DNA of 64,000 bases from [Eubacterium] cellulosolvens LD2006. Its GTDB lineage: Bacteria > Bacillota > Clostridia > Lachnospirales > Lachnospiraceae. The translations under genes and the position numbers were made by a program. Positions 8,253 to 16,997 of this stretch are shown in pieces (the stretch's first letter is position 1; every line of letters starts with the position of its first letter). The notes under the pieces are model-generated. The model was not told where the DNA came from. It saw nothing but the letters and a program-made list of their open reading frames with translations, and searched no databases. The stretch is taken from assembly GCF_000621585.1 (NCBI RefSeq), contig NZ_JHXY01000016.1, positions 29,497 through 93,496 of the forward strand. The letters are read 5' to 3'.

Positions 8253-8814
8253 AAAGGGCGAGTACGGATACATCAAGAGTCAGAAGAAAATCAGAGTGAT
8301 CCGCACGATCGCGGCCTTCGCGTTTGATTTTGCCATTTTTTTTGTCGGTCTTTACCTGAACAAGGGGGACAGGAGGAATATCTACTCGATCATTGCCGCG
8401 GTCGGCTGTATACCGGCGGCGATGTCACTGGTGAGCGCCGTCATGATCTGTCTTCGAAAGCCGATGAAGGAGACGCTTTTCCGCGAGATTTCTGACCGCG
8501 CGGGAAATCTTCGGATGCTCTATGAGCTGTATCTCACGACGCAGGACAAGAATCTCTTTCTGGACGCGGTGGCTGTCTGCGGCGAGTACATCACGGGCTA
8601 CACGAGCGAGGATGTGAAGCCGGGACATATCCGAGAGATCGAGTCCCACATCCGCAGATCCGCGCTGAAGGAAGGGTATAAAGAGACGGTCAAAATATTT
8701 GACAACAAGAACAACTTTCTGGAGAGAGTCGATCAGCTCAGAGAGAAAAAAGAGGACTTCGAGATGGACAGAGACGCGGAGCTGGAGTCCCTGCTCAAGG
8801 TACTTGCGATATGA
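8242..8814 (+). CDS. Hypothetical membrane protein, 190 aa
   Basis: The family is not recognised. It starts with GTG inside the end of relQ, with GAAGGAG 9 nt upstream. It has two predicted membrane segments near the N-terminus (about residues 21-40 and 50-70) and a cytoplasmic helical, charged C-terminal half. It overlaps relQ by 11 nt and the RluA gene by 4 nt (ATGA), so translation of all three is probably coupled. The context suggests a link to stress or ribosome functions, but nothing in the sequence gives a function. Confidence 0.75.
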   Translation: MKIKKGEYGYIKSQKKIRVIRTIAAFAFDFAIFFVGLYLNKGDRRNIYSIIAAVGCIPAAMSLVSAVMICLRKPMKETLFREISDRAGNLRMLYELYLTTQDKNLFLDAVAVCGEYITGYTSEDVKPGHIREIESHIRRSALKEGYKETVKIFDNKNNFLERVDQLREKKEDFEMDRDAELESLLKVLAI

Positions 8815-9926
8815 GAGAGATCCGGATCGACAGAGCGATCGCCTCGCAGAGATTCGATAAATTTCTCCAGAGATATCTGCCGGAGGCGGGGAGCAGTTTT
8901 CTGTACAAGCAGCTGCGGAAGAAGAATATCACGCTGAACGACGGTAAGGCGAAGGGGAGCGAAATCCTCTCCGAGGGGGACGTCGTGCGGATCTGGTTCT
9001 CCGACGAGACATTGGAGAAGTTTTCCGGAAGCGGGAAGAAAAACGGGCAGAATCCGAAAGGGGATTCCGACGTGTCAGCACCCTCTGAAGACAAAAATTC
9101 ACCGGACGGAGGGAAGGGAACGGAGCGATCGGACCGGATTCGAGGGCAGGCACAGGAACCGGCTCAGAGTCGAAAGCGAAAAAGAACGGAAGCGCTCACA
9201 CCGGAGATGATTGTGTACGAGGACGCGGACGTGATTCTTATCAACAAACCCGCCGGAATACTGTCGCAGAAGGCAAAGCCGGGAGACATCTCGCTGAACG
9301 AGATGCTTCAGGCCTATCTTTTTGACAAAGGGGAGCTGACAGAGGAGATGCTGAAATTCTATTCCCCCTCTGTCGTCAACCGGATTGACCGGAACACCAG
9401 CGGACTTGTCCTCGGAGCAAAGAATCTCGCCGCGGCCAGAGAGCTGTCCGCGATGCTGAAGGGAAGAACCTTACAGAAATATTATTATGCTCTTGTCAAC
9501 GGACAGGTCCGGGGAAAGGAGCATGTGCGCGCCTGGCTTGTAAAAGACAAGGCGAAGAATCAGGTAAAAATCTTCGACCATCCGGTGGACGGGGCGGAGA
9601 GCATTGAGACCGTCTACGAGCCTGTGGCAGAGGCGCAGCGGTGCACGCTTTTGCGCGTGGAACTCCTCACGGGCAAGACGCACCAGATTCGTGCACACCT
9701 ATCTTTTATTGGACATTCCCTTGTCGGGGATGTAAAATATGGACAGAAGAGTATGAACAGTGTAACCCGTGAACATACCGGACTTTCCAGGCAGTTCCTG
9801 CATTCGGAGAAAGTGATTTTTCCCGAGTCAGACGGGGCGTTGAAGTCTCTTTCGTGGAGATGCTTCCGGGCACCGCTTCCCGCGGATCTTCAGAGGACAT
9901 TGGAAATATTCGGTATCCGTCTTTGA
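8811..9926 (+). CDS. RluA-family 23S rRNA pseudouridine synthase
   Basis: This enzyme isomerises uridine to pseudouridine in RNA; the RluC/RluD subgroup acts on 23S rRNA. The 371-residue protein begins with an S4 RNA-binding domain (residues ~1-65: FDKFLQRYLPEAG, NDGKAKGSEILSEGD). It then has the catalytic domain with INKPAGILSQK, the active-site Asp in VNRIDRNTSGLV (family RxDxxTSG) and the late motif TGKTHQIRAHLS. An unusual low-complexity, charged insert (~residues 67-125, rich in Gly, Ser, Lys, Arg) separates the two domains. The exact target uridine cannot be read from the sequence. Confidence 0.92.
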   Translation: MREIRIDRAIASQRFDKFLQRYLPEAGSSFLYKQLRKKNITLNDGKAKGSEILSEGDVVRIWFSDETLEKFSGSGKKNGQNPKGDSDVSAPSEDKNSPDGGKGTERSDRIRGQAQEPAQSRKRKRTEALTPEMIVYEDADVILINKPAGILSQKAKPGDISLNEMLQAYLFDKGELTEEMLKFYSPSVVNRIDRNTSGLVLGAKNLAAARELSAMLKGRTLQKYYYALVNGQVRGKEHVRAWLVKDKAKNQVKIFDHPVDGAESIETVYEPVAEAQRCTLLRVELLTGKTHQIRAHLSFIGHSLVGDVKYGQKSMNSVTREHTGLSRQFLHSEKVIFPESDGALKSLSWRCFRAPLPADLQRTLEIFGIRL

Positions 9927-9949
9927 AGGAACAGAGATAAGGGGTAAAT

Positions 9950-10636
9950 ATGGCGAAAGACGTGGAGAGAGAGGAACTGGATCACGCGGTAACCGACGTT
10001 GACAGCGATCTCGAGAATGACCTTGAAGTTAGAGCCAAAGAAACTGGGAACAAGAAAGAATTCAGTGTGCTTCGCGAGATATTTGACTACGTGAAGCTGG
10101 TCGTGATCGTTCTGGTGATCATGTTTGGTCTTCAGATGTTTGTGGTAGTCAACGCGCGGATACCTTCGGCATCGATGGAGCCGACCATCATGACCGGGGA
10201 TCAGATTTTCGGCAACCGGCTGGCGTATCTGGCCGACGACCCGAAGCGGTACGATATTGTGATCTTCAAGTATCCGGATGATGAATCCAGACTGTTTATC
10301 AAGCGAATCATCGGTCTTCCCGGAGACGTCGTGGACATCCGCGACGGAGAAGTCTACATCAACGGAAGATCAACGCCGCTGGAGGATTCCTTCTGTGCGC
10401 TTCCGGATTCCACTGTCACGGGCAATCTGAAATTTCCGCTCACCGTACCGGATGACAGTTATTTCATGCTCGGTGACAACAGAATCTATTCCAAGGATTC
10501 CAGATACTGGGACAATCCATTCGTGGAGAAGGACAAGATTCTCGGAAAGGCATTTTTCAGATATTGGCCGATCAATAAGATGAAAGTAATACACGGAGCT
10601 CAGGACACATACTACGATCCTGACACCGACAACTGA
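9950..10636 (+). CDS. lepB: Signal peptidase I
   Basis: This membrane serine protease removes signal peptides from Sec/Tat substrates. The 228-residue protein has a ~40-residue charged cytoplasmic N-terminus and one membrane segment (~45-68, LVVIVLVIMFGLQMFVVV). The catalytic Ser75 is in PSASMEPT and the general base Lys118 in IKRIIGLPGD. The later box LGDNRIYSKDSRYW is the family motif E. The Ser/Lys dyad and single membrane anchor are the Gram-positive SipS type. It follows the RluA gene by 23 nt with AAGGGG upstream. Confidence 0.97.
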   Translation: MAKDVEREELDHAVTDVDSDLENDLEVRAKETGNKKEFSVLREIFDYVKLVVIVLVIMFGLQMFVVVNARIPSASMEPTIMTGDQIFGNRLAYLADDPKRYDIVIFKYPDDESRLFIKRIIGLPGDVVDIRDGEVYINGRSTPLEDSFCALPDSTVTGNLKFPLTVPDDSYFMLGDNRIYSKDSRYWDNPFVEKDKILGKAFFRYWPINKMKVIHGAQDTYYDPDTDN

Positions 10637-10714
10637 GGAGACACTGATTGATCAGTGAATTCACAAAGGAGCACGTAGAAATTTTTTTCGCGACACTCCG
10701 CTGACAGAATGAAC

Positions 10715-10750
10715 AGACGAGGCCGCCTGCAGTGCAGGGCGGCCTCGTCT
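10715..10750 (+). terminator. Very stable hairpin between lepB and recU
   Basis: A perfect 13-bp inverted repeat (10715-10727 with 10738-10750, AGACGAGGCCGCC), whose loop can pair further. No T tract follows, so it may be a rho-independent terminator of unusual form or an RNA-stabilising hairpin upstream of recU. Confidence 0.5.
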
Positions 10751-10800
10751 GCGTATTGCAGGAAATTCTAGTGATAATTTCGTATAGGAGAAACATACAC

Positions 10801-11352
10801 ATGGCGACATGGAATTCGAGAGGACTTCGGGGATCGACCCTGGAGGAGATGATCAACAGAACGAATGAACAGTACCGGGAAAAGGGACTTGCCCTGATCC
10901 AGAAGGTTCCGACCCCGATCACGCCGGTGCGTATGGAAAAAGAGAGCAGGAGAATTACGCTGGCCTATTTCGATCAGAAGAGTACTGTCGACTACATCGG
11001 TGCCGTGCAGGGGATTCCGGTCTGCTTTGACGCAAAAGAGTGCGCGACACAGGCCTTTCCGATCGCGAACATCCACGAGCACCAGGTCACGTTTATGAAA
11101 GATTTTGAAAAGCAGGGAGGCGTTGCCTTTCTCCTCATTTTGTTTTCCGGAGAGGACCGGCTGTACTATCTCCCCTTCGAGGATCTGATGTTTTTCTGGA
11201 ACCGGGCGGAGAGCGGCGGTCTTAAACACTTCAAGATGTCGGAACTCAACGACACTTTCCGGCTCACGGGAAAAGCCGGCGTTCTCGTTCCCTACCTCGA
11301 GGGAATCCAGCGGGATCTGACGGTTCGTGACCTGAAGAGCGGAAGGGACTAG
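10801..11352 (+). CDS. recU: Holliday junction resolvase RecU
   Basis: This endonuclease cuts Holliday junctions symmetrically and is the Firmicutes counterpart of RuvC. The 183-residue protein shows the N-terminal NSRGLRGSTLEEMIN, the nuclease core with DYIGAVQGIPVCFDAKE (Asp and Glu/Lys metal-site residues), and HEHQVTFMKDFEKQGGVAFLLI. ATG 10801 is preceded by ATAGGAGA. The frame is open upstream to 10732, but that part is the GC-rich hairpin. RecU is often beside ponA/pbp1; here it stands between lepB and the his cluster. Confidence 0.94.
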   Translation: MATWNSRGLRGSTLEEMINRTNEQYREKGLALIQKVPTPITPVRMEKESRRITLAYFDQKSTVDYIGAVQGIPVCFDAKECATQAFPIANIHEHQVTFMKDFEKQGGVAFLLILFSGEDRLYYLPFEDLMFFWNRAESGGLKHFKMSELNDTFRLTGKAGVLVPYLEGIQRDLTVRDLKSGRD

Positions 11353-11470
11353 TATAGCTGTTCTTAAATAACTCGACCAAATACTTGCCTGCTTGCCCGA
11401 ATAGCACGCATCAGAAAGCCTCGGCGTAGCCCGGGGGGCCGGAATTGTCAGGACTTGTTATAGAAAAAGG

Positions 11471-11498
11471 TTGACATGAAAATTTGTTATGGTAATAT
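11471..11498 (+). promoter_or_regulatory. Promoter of the histidine cluster
   Basis: TTGACA (11471-11476), 16-bp spacer, TAATAT (11493-11498), 57 bp before hisZ. No His T-box motif is visible in the short leader. Confidence 0.7.
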
Positions 11499-11554
11499 GG
11501 TAGCAGACTAAAGTGCAAAAGCGCGAGAGTGAATAGACGAAGAGGAGTACAATC

Positions 11555-12931
11555 ATGAAAAAACTCATACATACACCGGAAGGTGTCCGCGATATCTTCG
11601 GCAGAGAATGCGACAAGAAACGTTATCTGGAGAGACAGATCGAGAAACTTTACCGTTCTTACGGTTATCAGTCGATCGAGACTCCGGCGTTTGAATTTTT
11701 TGAAGTTTTTGCCAGTGAGGTCGGAACAACGCCTTCGAGAGACCTCTACAAATTTTTCGACAGAGACGGCAACACGCTTGTCTTAAGACCGGACTTCACG
11801 CCGGCTGTCGCACAGGCGGTATCCATGTACTTCAGCAATGAGGAGATGCCTCTTCGCTTCTGTTACCACGGAAATGTTTACCGGAACAATCATGCCTATC
11901 AGGGACGCCTCAAGGAGAGCACCCAGATGGGCGTGGAGTTCCTCAACGACGACAGCCCTGAGGCGGATGCGGAGATCATTGCCCTCGTTGTCTCCACGAT
12001 GCGGAGAAGCGGCCTCATCAACTTCCAGGTGAGCATCGGACATGTGGACTATTTCAACGCCCTGACTGCGGAGGCCGGCATGGACGAGGATACGATCGCG
12101 GGTCTGCGCGCGCTTCTGAACATCCAGAACCGCTTTGGCGCGCAGGAGCTGATCGACAAGCTGAACATGCGCAGCGATCTTCGCAAGGCCTTCGAGGAAC
12201 TTCCGGAACTCTTCGGAGATACGACCGTTCTCGACCGTGCGCGCAGGCTCACGACAAACGAGACCGCGAAGACCGCCGTAAACCGACTTCAGAGAATTTA
12301 CGAGATTCTCAAGATGCACGGCTGCGCGGACTACGTGACCTTCGATCTCGGCATGGTGACCGAGTACAGTTACTACACCGGCATTATTTTCCAGGCCTAC
12401 ACCTACGGCTCCGGTGACGCGCTGATCAAGGGAGGCCGTTACAACCGTCTGCTCGAGCACTTCGGGAAAAAAGCGGCCGCTGTCGGTTTTGCGACAGAGA
12501 TCGATCCGCTTCTCAACGCGATCGAGAGACAGAGAATCCAGCTTCCGGTCAAGGACATCAAGACCATGGTTCTCTATCCGGTACAGATGGAGCAGATGGC
12601 GATCCGTTTTGCGGCAGACCAGAGAATGCGCGGCCTCGACGTGGCCTGCGTGCGCTTCGACGCCTCCAGAGTGCTGGATGAGTACAGAACCTACGGCCAG
12701 AGAAACCAGTTCGGCGGAATCATTTATTTCCGTTCGGAATCAGAGGTTTATGCGATCAACCTGATGACAGGACAGACCGAGACGATTGATCCTTTCGCCG
12801 GACAGAATGGAAATCCGATGAACGGCGCGGGCGTTTCAGCCGGACAGAACGGATATCCGGCGAACGGCGCGGGAGCACCGACGCAGAACGGAAATCCGGT
12901 GAACAACGCAGAGAACGGAGGCAACGTATAA
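11555..12931 (+). CDS. hisZ: ATP phosphoribosyltransferase regulatory subunit HisZ
   Basis: A catalytically inactive HisRS paralogue that forms a complex with the short HisG and provides histidine feedback control. The 458-residue protein has class II synthetase-fold motifs (LRPDFTPAVAQAVS; YCHGNVYRN-like FCYHGNVYRNN; GGRYNRLLEHFG) and lacks the anticodon-binding domain of a full HisRS, as expected for HisZ. Residues ~417-458 are an odd Asn/Gly/Pro tail with repeated GQNGNP/GQNGYP units that I do not know from the family. It is the first gene of the his cluster and overlaps hisG by one base (TAATG). Confidence 0.93.
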   Translation: MKKLIHTPEGVRDIFGRECDKKRYLERQIEKLYRSYGYQSIETPAFEFFEVFASEVGTTPSRDLYKFFDRDGNTLVLRPDFTPAVAQAVSMYFSNEEMPLRFCYHGNVYRNNHAYQGRLKESTQMGVEFLNDDSPEADAEIIALVVSTMRRSGLINFQVSIGHVDYFNALTAEAGMDEDTIAGLRALLNIQNRFGAQELIDKLNMRSDLRKAFEELPELFGDTTVLDRARRLTTNETAKTAVNRLQRIYEILKMHGCADYVTFDLGMVTEYSYYTGIIFQAYTYGSGDALIKGGRYNRLLEHFGKKAAAVGFATEIDPLLNAIERQRIQLPVKDIKTMVLYPVQMEQMAIRFAADQRMRGLDVACVRFDASRVLDEYRTYGQRNQFGGIIYFRSESEVYAINLMTGQTETIDPFAGQNGNPMNGAGVSAGQNGYPANGAGAPTQNGNPVNNAENGGNV

Positions 12932-13584
12932 TGAGATATCTTACTTTTGCCCTCACGAAGGGAAGACTCGCCGAGCAGACCATGGGACTTTTGGAGCAGC
13001 TCGGAATTTCCTGTGAGGAGATGAAGGATAAACATACAAGAAAACTGATTTTTACAAATGAAGAATACGGGATGCGTTTTTTCCTCGCAAAGGGACCGGA
13101 CGTTCCGACCTATGTTGAGTACGGAGCGGCGGACATCGGTATCGTCGGAAAAGATACGATCATGGAGGAGAACCGCAAGATTTATGAAGTGCTGGACCTC
13201 GGCTTCGGAAGGTGCAGGATGTGCGTCTGCGGACCGGAATCCGCGAGAGGTTATCTGCAGAACAACCAGCTGATCCGCGTGGCGACTAAGTATCCGAACA
13301 TCGCGAAGGACTACTTCTACAATCAGAAAAACCAGAATGTCGAGCTGATCAAACTGAACGGCTCCATCGAGCTGGCTCCGATCGTCGGCCTGTCCGAAGT
13401 GATCGTGGATATCGTGGAGACGGGAAGCACGCTTCGTGAGAACGGACTGGGCGTACTTGAGGAAGTCTGCCCGCTGTCCGCACGCATGGTTGTCAATCCG
13501 GTCAGCATGAAGATGGACAACGCGAGGATCACCGAGCTGATCCACCGCATCAAGCCGCTCGTATCCGGCACCGTGCAGAAGTAA
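12931..13584 (+). CDS. hisG: ATP phosphoribosyltransferase, short form
   Basis: Catalyses the first step of histidine synthesis, ATP plus PRPP to phosphoribosyl-ATP. The 217-residue protein has the N-terminal FALTKGRLAEQT, the VEYGAADIGIVGKD segment and the PRPP loop DIVETGSTLRENGL. It lacks the ~80-residue C-terminal regulatory domain of long HisG, so it depends on HisZ, which lies directly upstream with a one-base overlap. A promoter sequence lies between it and hisD. Confidence 0.97.
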   Translation: MRYLTFALTKGRLAEQTMGLLEQLGISCEEMKDKHTRKLIFTNEEYGMRFFLAKGPDVPTYVEYGAADIGIVGKDTIMEENRKIYEVLDLGFGRCRMCVCGPESARGYLQNNQLIRVATKYPNIAKDYFYNQKNQNVELIKLNGSIELAPIVGLSEVIVDIVETGSTLRENGLGVLEEVCPLSARMVVNPVSMKMDNARITELIHRIKPLVSGTVQK

Positions 13585-13593
13585 TCAGAATAT

Positions 13594-13622
13594 TTGTAAA
13601 ATAACACGTACCGTTATATAAT
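13594..13622 (+). promoter_or_regulatory. Internal promoter upstream of hisD
   Basis: TTGTAA (13594-13599), 17-bp spacer, perfect TATAAT (13617-13622). It is followed by a CCCGC / GCGGG hairpin (about 13636-13658) before the hisD ribosome site. It may uncouple hisDBI expression from hisZG. Confidence 0.6.
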
Positions 13623-13686
13623 GGAACAAGATTCGGCCCGCGGCTTCGTCTGCGGGCTTCGGTCGAACATACAGGAGAAGATATTC

Positions 13687-14988
13687 ATGAGAATCGTAGA
13701 ATTAAGTGAAGAGAACAAGAAGGAGGTACAGAAAAACATCCTTCAGAGAAGTCCGCAGCAGTTCGGACCGCAGGAGGCCGTCGTCCGTGAGATCATCGAG
13801 AATGTAAAAGCAAACGGCGACGCGGCAGTTTTTGAGTACACCGCAAAATTCGATAAAGCGCAGCTCACAGCGGAGACCTTTGAGGTGACAGAGGCCGAGA
13901 TCGAAAAGGCATACGAAGAGGTAGATCCGGCACTGGTTGATGTGATCCGCAAAGCGCTGGTTAATATTCGTGATTTCCATGAGAAACAGAAACAGAACAG
14001 CTGGATTTCGACGACAGAGAAGGGAACGATCCTCGGACAGAAGATCACTCCGATGCAGCGCGTCGGCGTATACGTGCCCGGAGGAAAAGCGGCGTATCCG
14101 TCCTCAGTTCTTATGAACGTCGTTCCGGCAAAGACAGCAGGCGTTGAGGAAATCATCATGACGACGCCCTGCAATGCCGAGGGAAAAGTAAACCCGGCGG
14201 TACTGGTATCGGCCAAAGAGGCAGGCGCCGACCGCATTTTCAAAGTTGGCGGAGCTCAGGCGATCGCTGCCCTTGCATATGGTACAGAGTCCATTCCGAA
14301 GGTCGACAAAATTGTCGGACCGGGAAATATTTTTGTTGCGCTGGCAAAGAAAGCGGTTTACGGAAATGTGAGCATCGACTCCATCGCCGGACCGAGTGAG
14401 ATCCTTGTCCTTGCAGACGAGACCGCGAATCCGAGATTTGTTGCGGCGGATCTTCTCTCTCAGGCAGAGCACGACGAGATTGCTTCGGCAGTGCTCATCA
14501 CAACCAGTGAGGAGCTGGCGAAGAAGGTCAGCGATGAGGTAGAGGCGTTCACAGAGGTTCTCTCCAGAAAAGAAATCATCCGCAAATCCATCGACAACTA
14601 TGGCTGCATCCTCGTGGCGAGAAACGAGCAGGAGGCCATCGACGCGGCAAACGAATTTGCTTCCGAGCACCTTGAGATCATGATGAAAGATTCCTTCGAG
14701 GTTATGACAAAGATCAAAAACGCGGGAGCGATTTTTGTCGGAGAATACAGCAGCGAGCCTCTCGGCGATTACTTCGCGGGACCGAACCACATTCTTCCGA
14801 CCAGCGGAACCGCACGATTCTTTTCGCCGCTCTGTGTGGACGACTTTGTAAAGAAATCAAGCATCATTCACTATTCGAGAGAGGCGCTGAAGGAGATCCA
14901 CAAGGATATCGAGCAGTTCGCCGTTTGCGAGCAGCTGACCGCGCACGCAAATTCCATCGCAGTCCGCTTCGAGAACGACGAAGACTGA
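13687..14988 (+). CDS. hisD: Histidinol dehydrogenase
   Basis: A zinc enzyme that oxidises L-histidinol to L-histidine in two NAD-dependent steps. The 433-residue protein carries GVYVPGGKAAYPSSVLMN, KIVGPGNIFVALAK, SIDSIAGPSEI, the zinc-site region LLSQAEHDEIA (Gln and His ligands) and AGPNHILPTSGTARF, where the catalytic His lies. ATG 13687 is chosen because AGGAGA lies 8 nt upstream; the frame is open to 13621 but that stretch includes a hairpin. It is followed by hisB after a ~105-nt gap holding the palindrome CTCCTGCAGGAG (15046-15057). Confidence 0.97.
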   Translation: MRIVELSEENKKEVQKNILQRSPQQFGPQEAVVREIIENVKANGDAAVFEYTAKFDKAQLTAETFEVTEAEIEKAYEEVDPALVDVIRKALVNIRDFHEKQKQNSWISTTEKGTILGQKITPMQRVGVYVPGGKAAYPSSVLMNVVPAKTAGVEEIIMTTPCNAEGKVNPAVLVSAKEAGADRIFKVGGAQAIAALAYGTESIPKVDKIVGPGNIFVALAKKAVYGNVSIDSIAGPSEILVLADETANPRFVAADLLSQAEHDEIASAVLITTSEELAKKVSDEVEAFTEVLSRKEIIRKSIDNYGCILVARNEQEAIDAANEFASEHLEIMMKDSFEVMTKIKNAGAIFVGEYSSEPLGDYFAGPNHILPTSGTARFFSPLCVDDFVKKSSIIHYSREALKEIHKDIEQFAVCEQLTAHANSIAVRFENDED

Positions 14989-15094
14989 GGAAGAAATGAT
15001 TAAACGTTTCTTTTAAATAAGAAAACAGGTGTAAGTACGTCCTGTCTCCTGCAGGAGGCGGGCGGAACTGGAAAGGGAAGGCGCAGAAAAAAAT

Positions 15095-15685
15095 ATGAAT
15101 GAACGTACTGCCTCCGTCACAAGAGTGACAAGAGAGACGGACATCGAACTCACCATCAATCTGGATGGTACCGGCAAGGCCGACGTAGATACGGGCATCG
15201 GATTTTTCGATCATATGCTCGACGGTTTTGCGAGACACGGACTCTTTGATCTGAAGGTCAGAGTCAAAGGAGATCTCAACGTAGATGATCACCACACCAT
15301 CGAAGACACCGGAATTGTCCTCGGAACGGCGATCCGCGAAGCTGTCGGAGACAAGAAAGGAATCCGCAGATACGGAAGCTGTATGCTTCCGATGGATGAG
15401 ACGCTGGTGCTCTCGGCCATCGATCTCTCCGGACGTCCGTATCTGGTCTTCAACGCGGATTTTGACACCGACCGGATGGGAGATATGGGTACACAGATGG
15501 TGCACGAATTTTTCTATGCAGTCAGCTATTCGGCGGCGATGAATCTGCACTTGAAAGTTCTGGATGGCTTCAATGATCATCACAAGGCAGAGGCGCTCTT
15601 CAAGGCTTTTGCCAAGGCACTGGATCAGGCTGTGCAGGTTGATCCGAGAATTACGGATGTACTTTCGACGAAGGGGAGTCTTTGA
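15095..15685 (+). CDS. hisB: Imidazoleglycerol-phosphate dehydratase
   Basis: This manganese enzyme dehydrates imidazole glycerol phosphate to imidazole acetol phosphate. The 196-residue monofunctional protein contains the two duplicated halves of the fold, with metal motifs [14 protein letters not shown] and [11 protein letters not shown] in the first half and EFFYAVSY and [15 protein letters not shown] in the second. There is no phosphatase domain, as usual outside enterobacteria. The stop overlaps the hisI start by one base (TGATG). Confidence 0.97.
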   Translation: MNERTASVTRVTRETDIELTINLDGTGKADVDTGIGFFDHMLDGFARHGLFDLKVRVKGDLNVDDHHTIEDTGIVLGTAIREAVGDKKGIRRYGSCMLPMDETLVLSAIDLSGRPYLVFNADFDTDRMGDMGTQMVHEFFYAVSYSAAMNLHLKVLDGFNDHHKAEALFKAFAKALDQAVQVDPRITDVLSTKGSL

Positions 15686-16614
15686 TGAGTGTGGAGGAGA
15701 AGAATTTGAACGAACTGAAGTTTCCGGTCATTTATCTGAAAGATGGTCTTGCGGCAGGTTCATTTTTTGAGTGTATAGGAGCAGAAGAGAGCGCGGAGGC
15801 GGTTGAGCCGGAGGCAAAGGCGCAGGAATACCAGAGCGAGGTGGACACCCAGGGGATCGTCATTCTGGATTTTTCCGCAGAGGATCAGAAAGAACAGGCG
15901 CTGGAGAAAATCTCCGCCATCTGTGAGAAAGCGATGATCCCTGTATACGGCGCCGGCAATATCGATGAACTCAAAGATATCGGCAACCTTCTGGAGGCCG
16001 GCTGTGATCTCGTTATCCTGAACATGGTCAAGGATTCCAATCAGGAAATGCTTGAGGAGGCCTCCGAGACCTTCGGCAAAGAGCACATCGGCGTCTATCT
16101 GCCGGACTACAACACATACATGATTCAGAACGAGCGCTACGAGGAATTTGCCGGACTTCTTCTTCTCGATGAAGGCCGCGGCGGCGAAGAGATCGCCGAA
16201 GAGACAAAACTTCCGGTGCTCATCCACAACGAGGGAGACGGGAGCTGCAAAAAGATCAACTTCGACCGCTCCATGGTTGAGAGCAAAATCACCTGGGAGG
16301 ACTTCAAAACCGACAGCAACGGACTCGTGCCCTGCGTCGTTCAGGATTACGAGAACGGAGAAGTGCTCATGATGGCCTACATGAACGAGGAATCCTTCAA
16401 CAAGACCCTTGAGAGCGGCAGAATGACATACTGGAGCAGAAGCCGTCAGGAACTCTGGATGAAGGGACTCACCAGCGGCCATTTCCAGTACGTCAAGAGT
16501 CTCAGCATCGACTGCGACAACGACACAATCCTAGCCAAAGTCGCACAGGTCGGCGCAGCCTGCCACACCGGACACCGTTCCTGTTTCTTCCGGGAACTGG
16601 TGAAGAGAGATTGA
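15685..16614 (+). CDS. hisI: Phosphoribosyl-AMP cyclohydrolase with degenerate HisA/HisF-like N-terminus
   Basis: The C-terminal ~105 residues are HisI, which opens the purine ring of phosphoribosyl-AMP. It shows [35 protein letters not shown] and the metal motifs SIDCDND and CHTGHRSCF. Residues 1-~195 resemble a half or eroded TIM barrel of the HisA/HisF type ([31 protein letters not shown]), which I recall from Lachnospiraceae HisIE proteins. The HisE pyrophosphohydrolase domain that usually follows is absent; the protein ends just after the last metal motif. ATG 15685 is chosen with AGGGGAG 7 nt upstream. HisE, HisA, HisF, HisH and HisC must be encoded elsewhere. Confidence 0.9.
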   Translation: MSVEEKNLNELKFPVIYLKDGLAAGSFFECIGAEESAEAVEPEAKAQEYQSEVDTQGIVILDFSAEDQKEQALEKISAICEKAMIPVYGAGNIDELKDIGNLLEAGCDLVILNMVKDSNQEMLEEASETFGKEHIGVYLPDYNTYMIQNERYEEFAGLLLLDEGRGGEEIAEETKLPVLIHNEGDGSCKKINFDRSMVESKITWEDFKTDSNGLVPCVVQDYENGEVLMMAYMNEESFNKTLESGRMTYWSRSRQELWMKGLTSGHFQYVKSLSIDCDNDTILAKVAQVGAACHTGHRSCFFRELVKRD

Positions 16615-16696
16615 GAAACTAAGAAAGAGAACAGAAGATCTCTAATTCACAGGATCGAAAAAACATAGCGCAAAAGAATTATAATTGAAGTAGAGA

Positions 16697-16740
16697 GCAG
16701 GATTCAATGGTTGCAAGGATCGTTGAGTCCTGCATTTTTC
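16697..16740 (+). terminator. Terminator of the his cluster
   Basis: An 11-bp stem GCAGGATTCAA / TTGAGTCCTGC (one G-U pair, 16697-16707 and 16723-16733) is followed by ATTTTTC. Confidence 0.75.
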
Positions 16741-16801
16741 TTTGATCAAAATATATCAAATAAATACATTTGCTTAATTATAGAATCGAGATCTTTTGAA
16801 A

Positions 16802-16954
16802 ATGTGGAACGCAATGATGGATGAGAAGGCCATCTATGTGATTCTAGGAGCGGAGATACAGGATCAGGTGAATTATGGAATGCCTGTAAAAGACGGTCTG
16901 TATGATATGCTTGGTTACTCGAAACAGATTATTCATCATTTCCGAAGAGTATGA
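16802..16954 (+). pseudogene. Remnant of a Rpn/PD-(D/E)XK nuclease family transposase-like gene
   Basis: An open stretch of 50 codons contains YVILGAEIQDQVNYGMPVKD and LYDMLGYSKQI. This resembles the conserved internal segment (ILGIENQ ... Y-MPV+ ... YD-L-Y-QV) of Rpn-type recombination-promoting nucleases common in Lachnospiraceae. Full proteins are about 300 residues; here both sides are missing and no ribosome site precedes it. It lies between the his terminator and the precorrin-2 dehydrogenase gene. The match is from memory of the family pattern. Confidence 0.55.
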
Positions 16955-16997
16955 TATACTGAACTACAGTTTAAGAATGAATTCGGAGGAACGCTTC

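Noticed and set aside
11353..11554. Histidine T-box leader for hisZ
   Set aside because: No T-box (GGTGG-ACCGCG-like) sequence or terminator/antiterminator pair is visible in the gap; only a plain promoter is seen.
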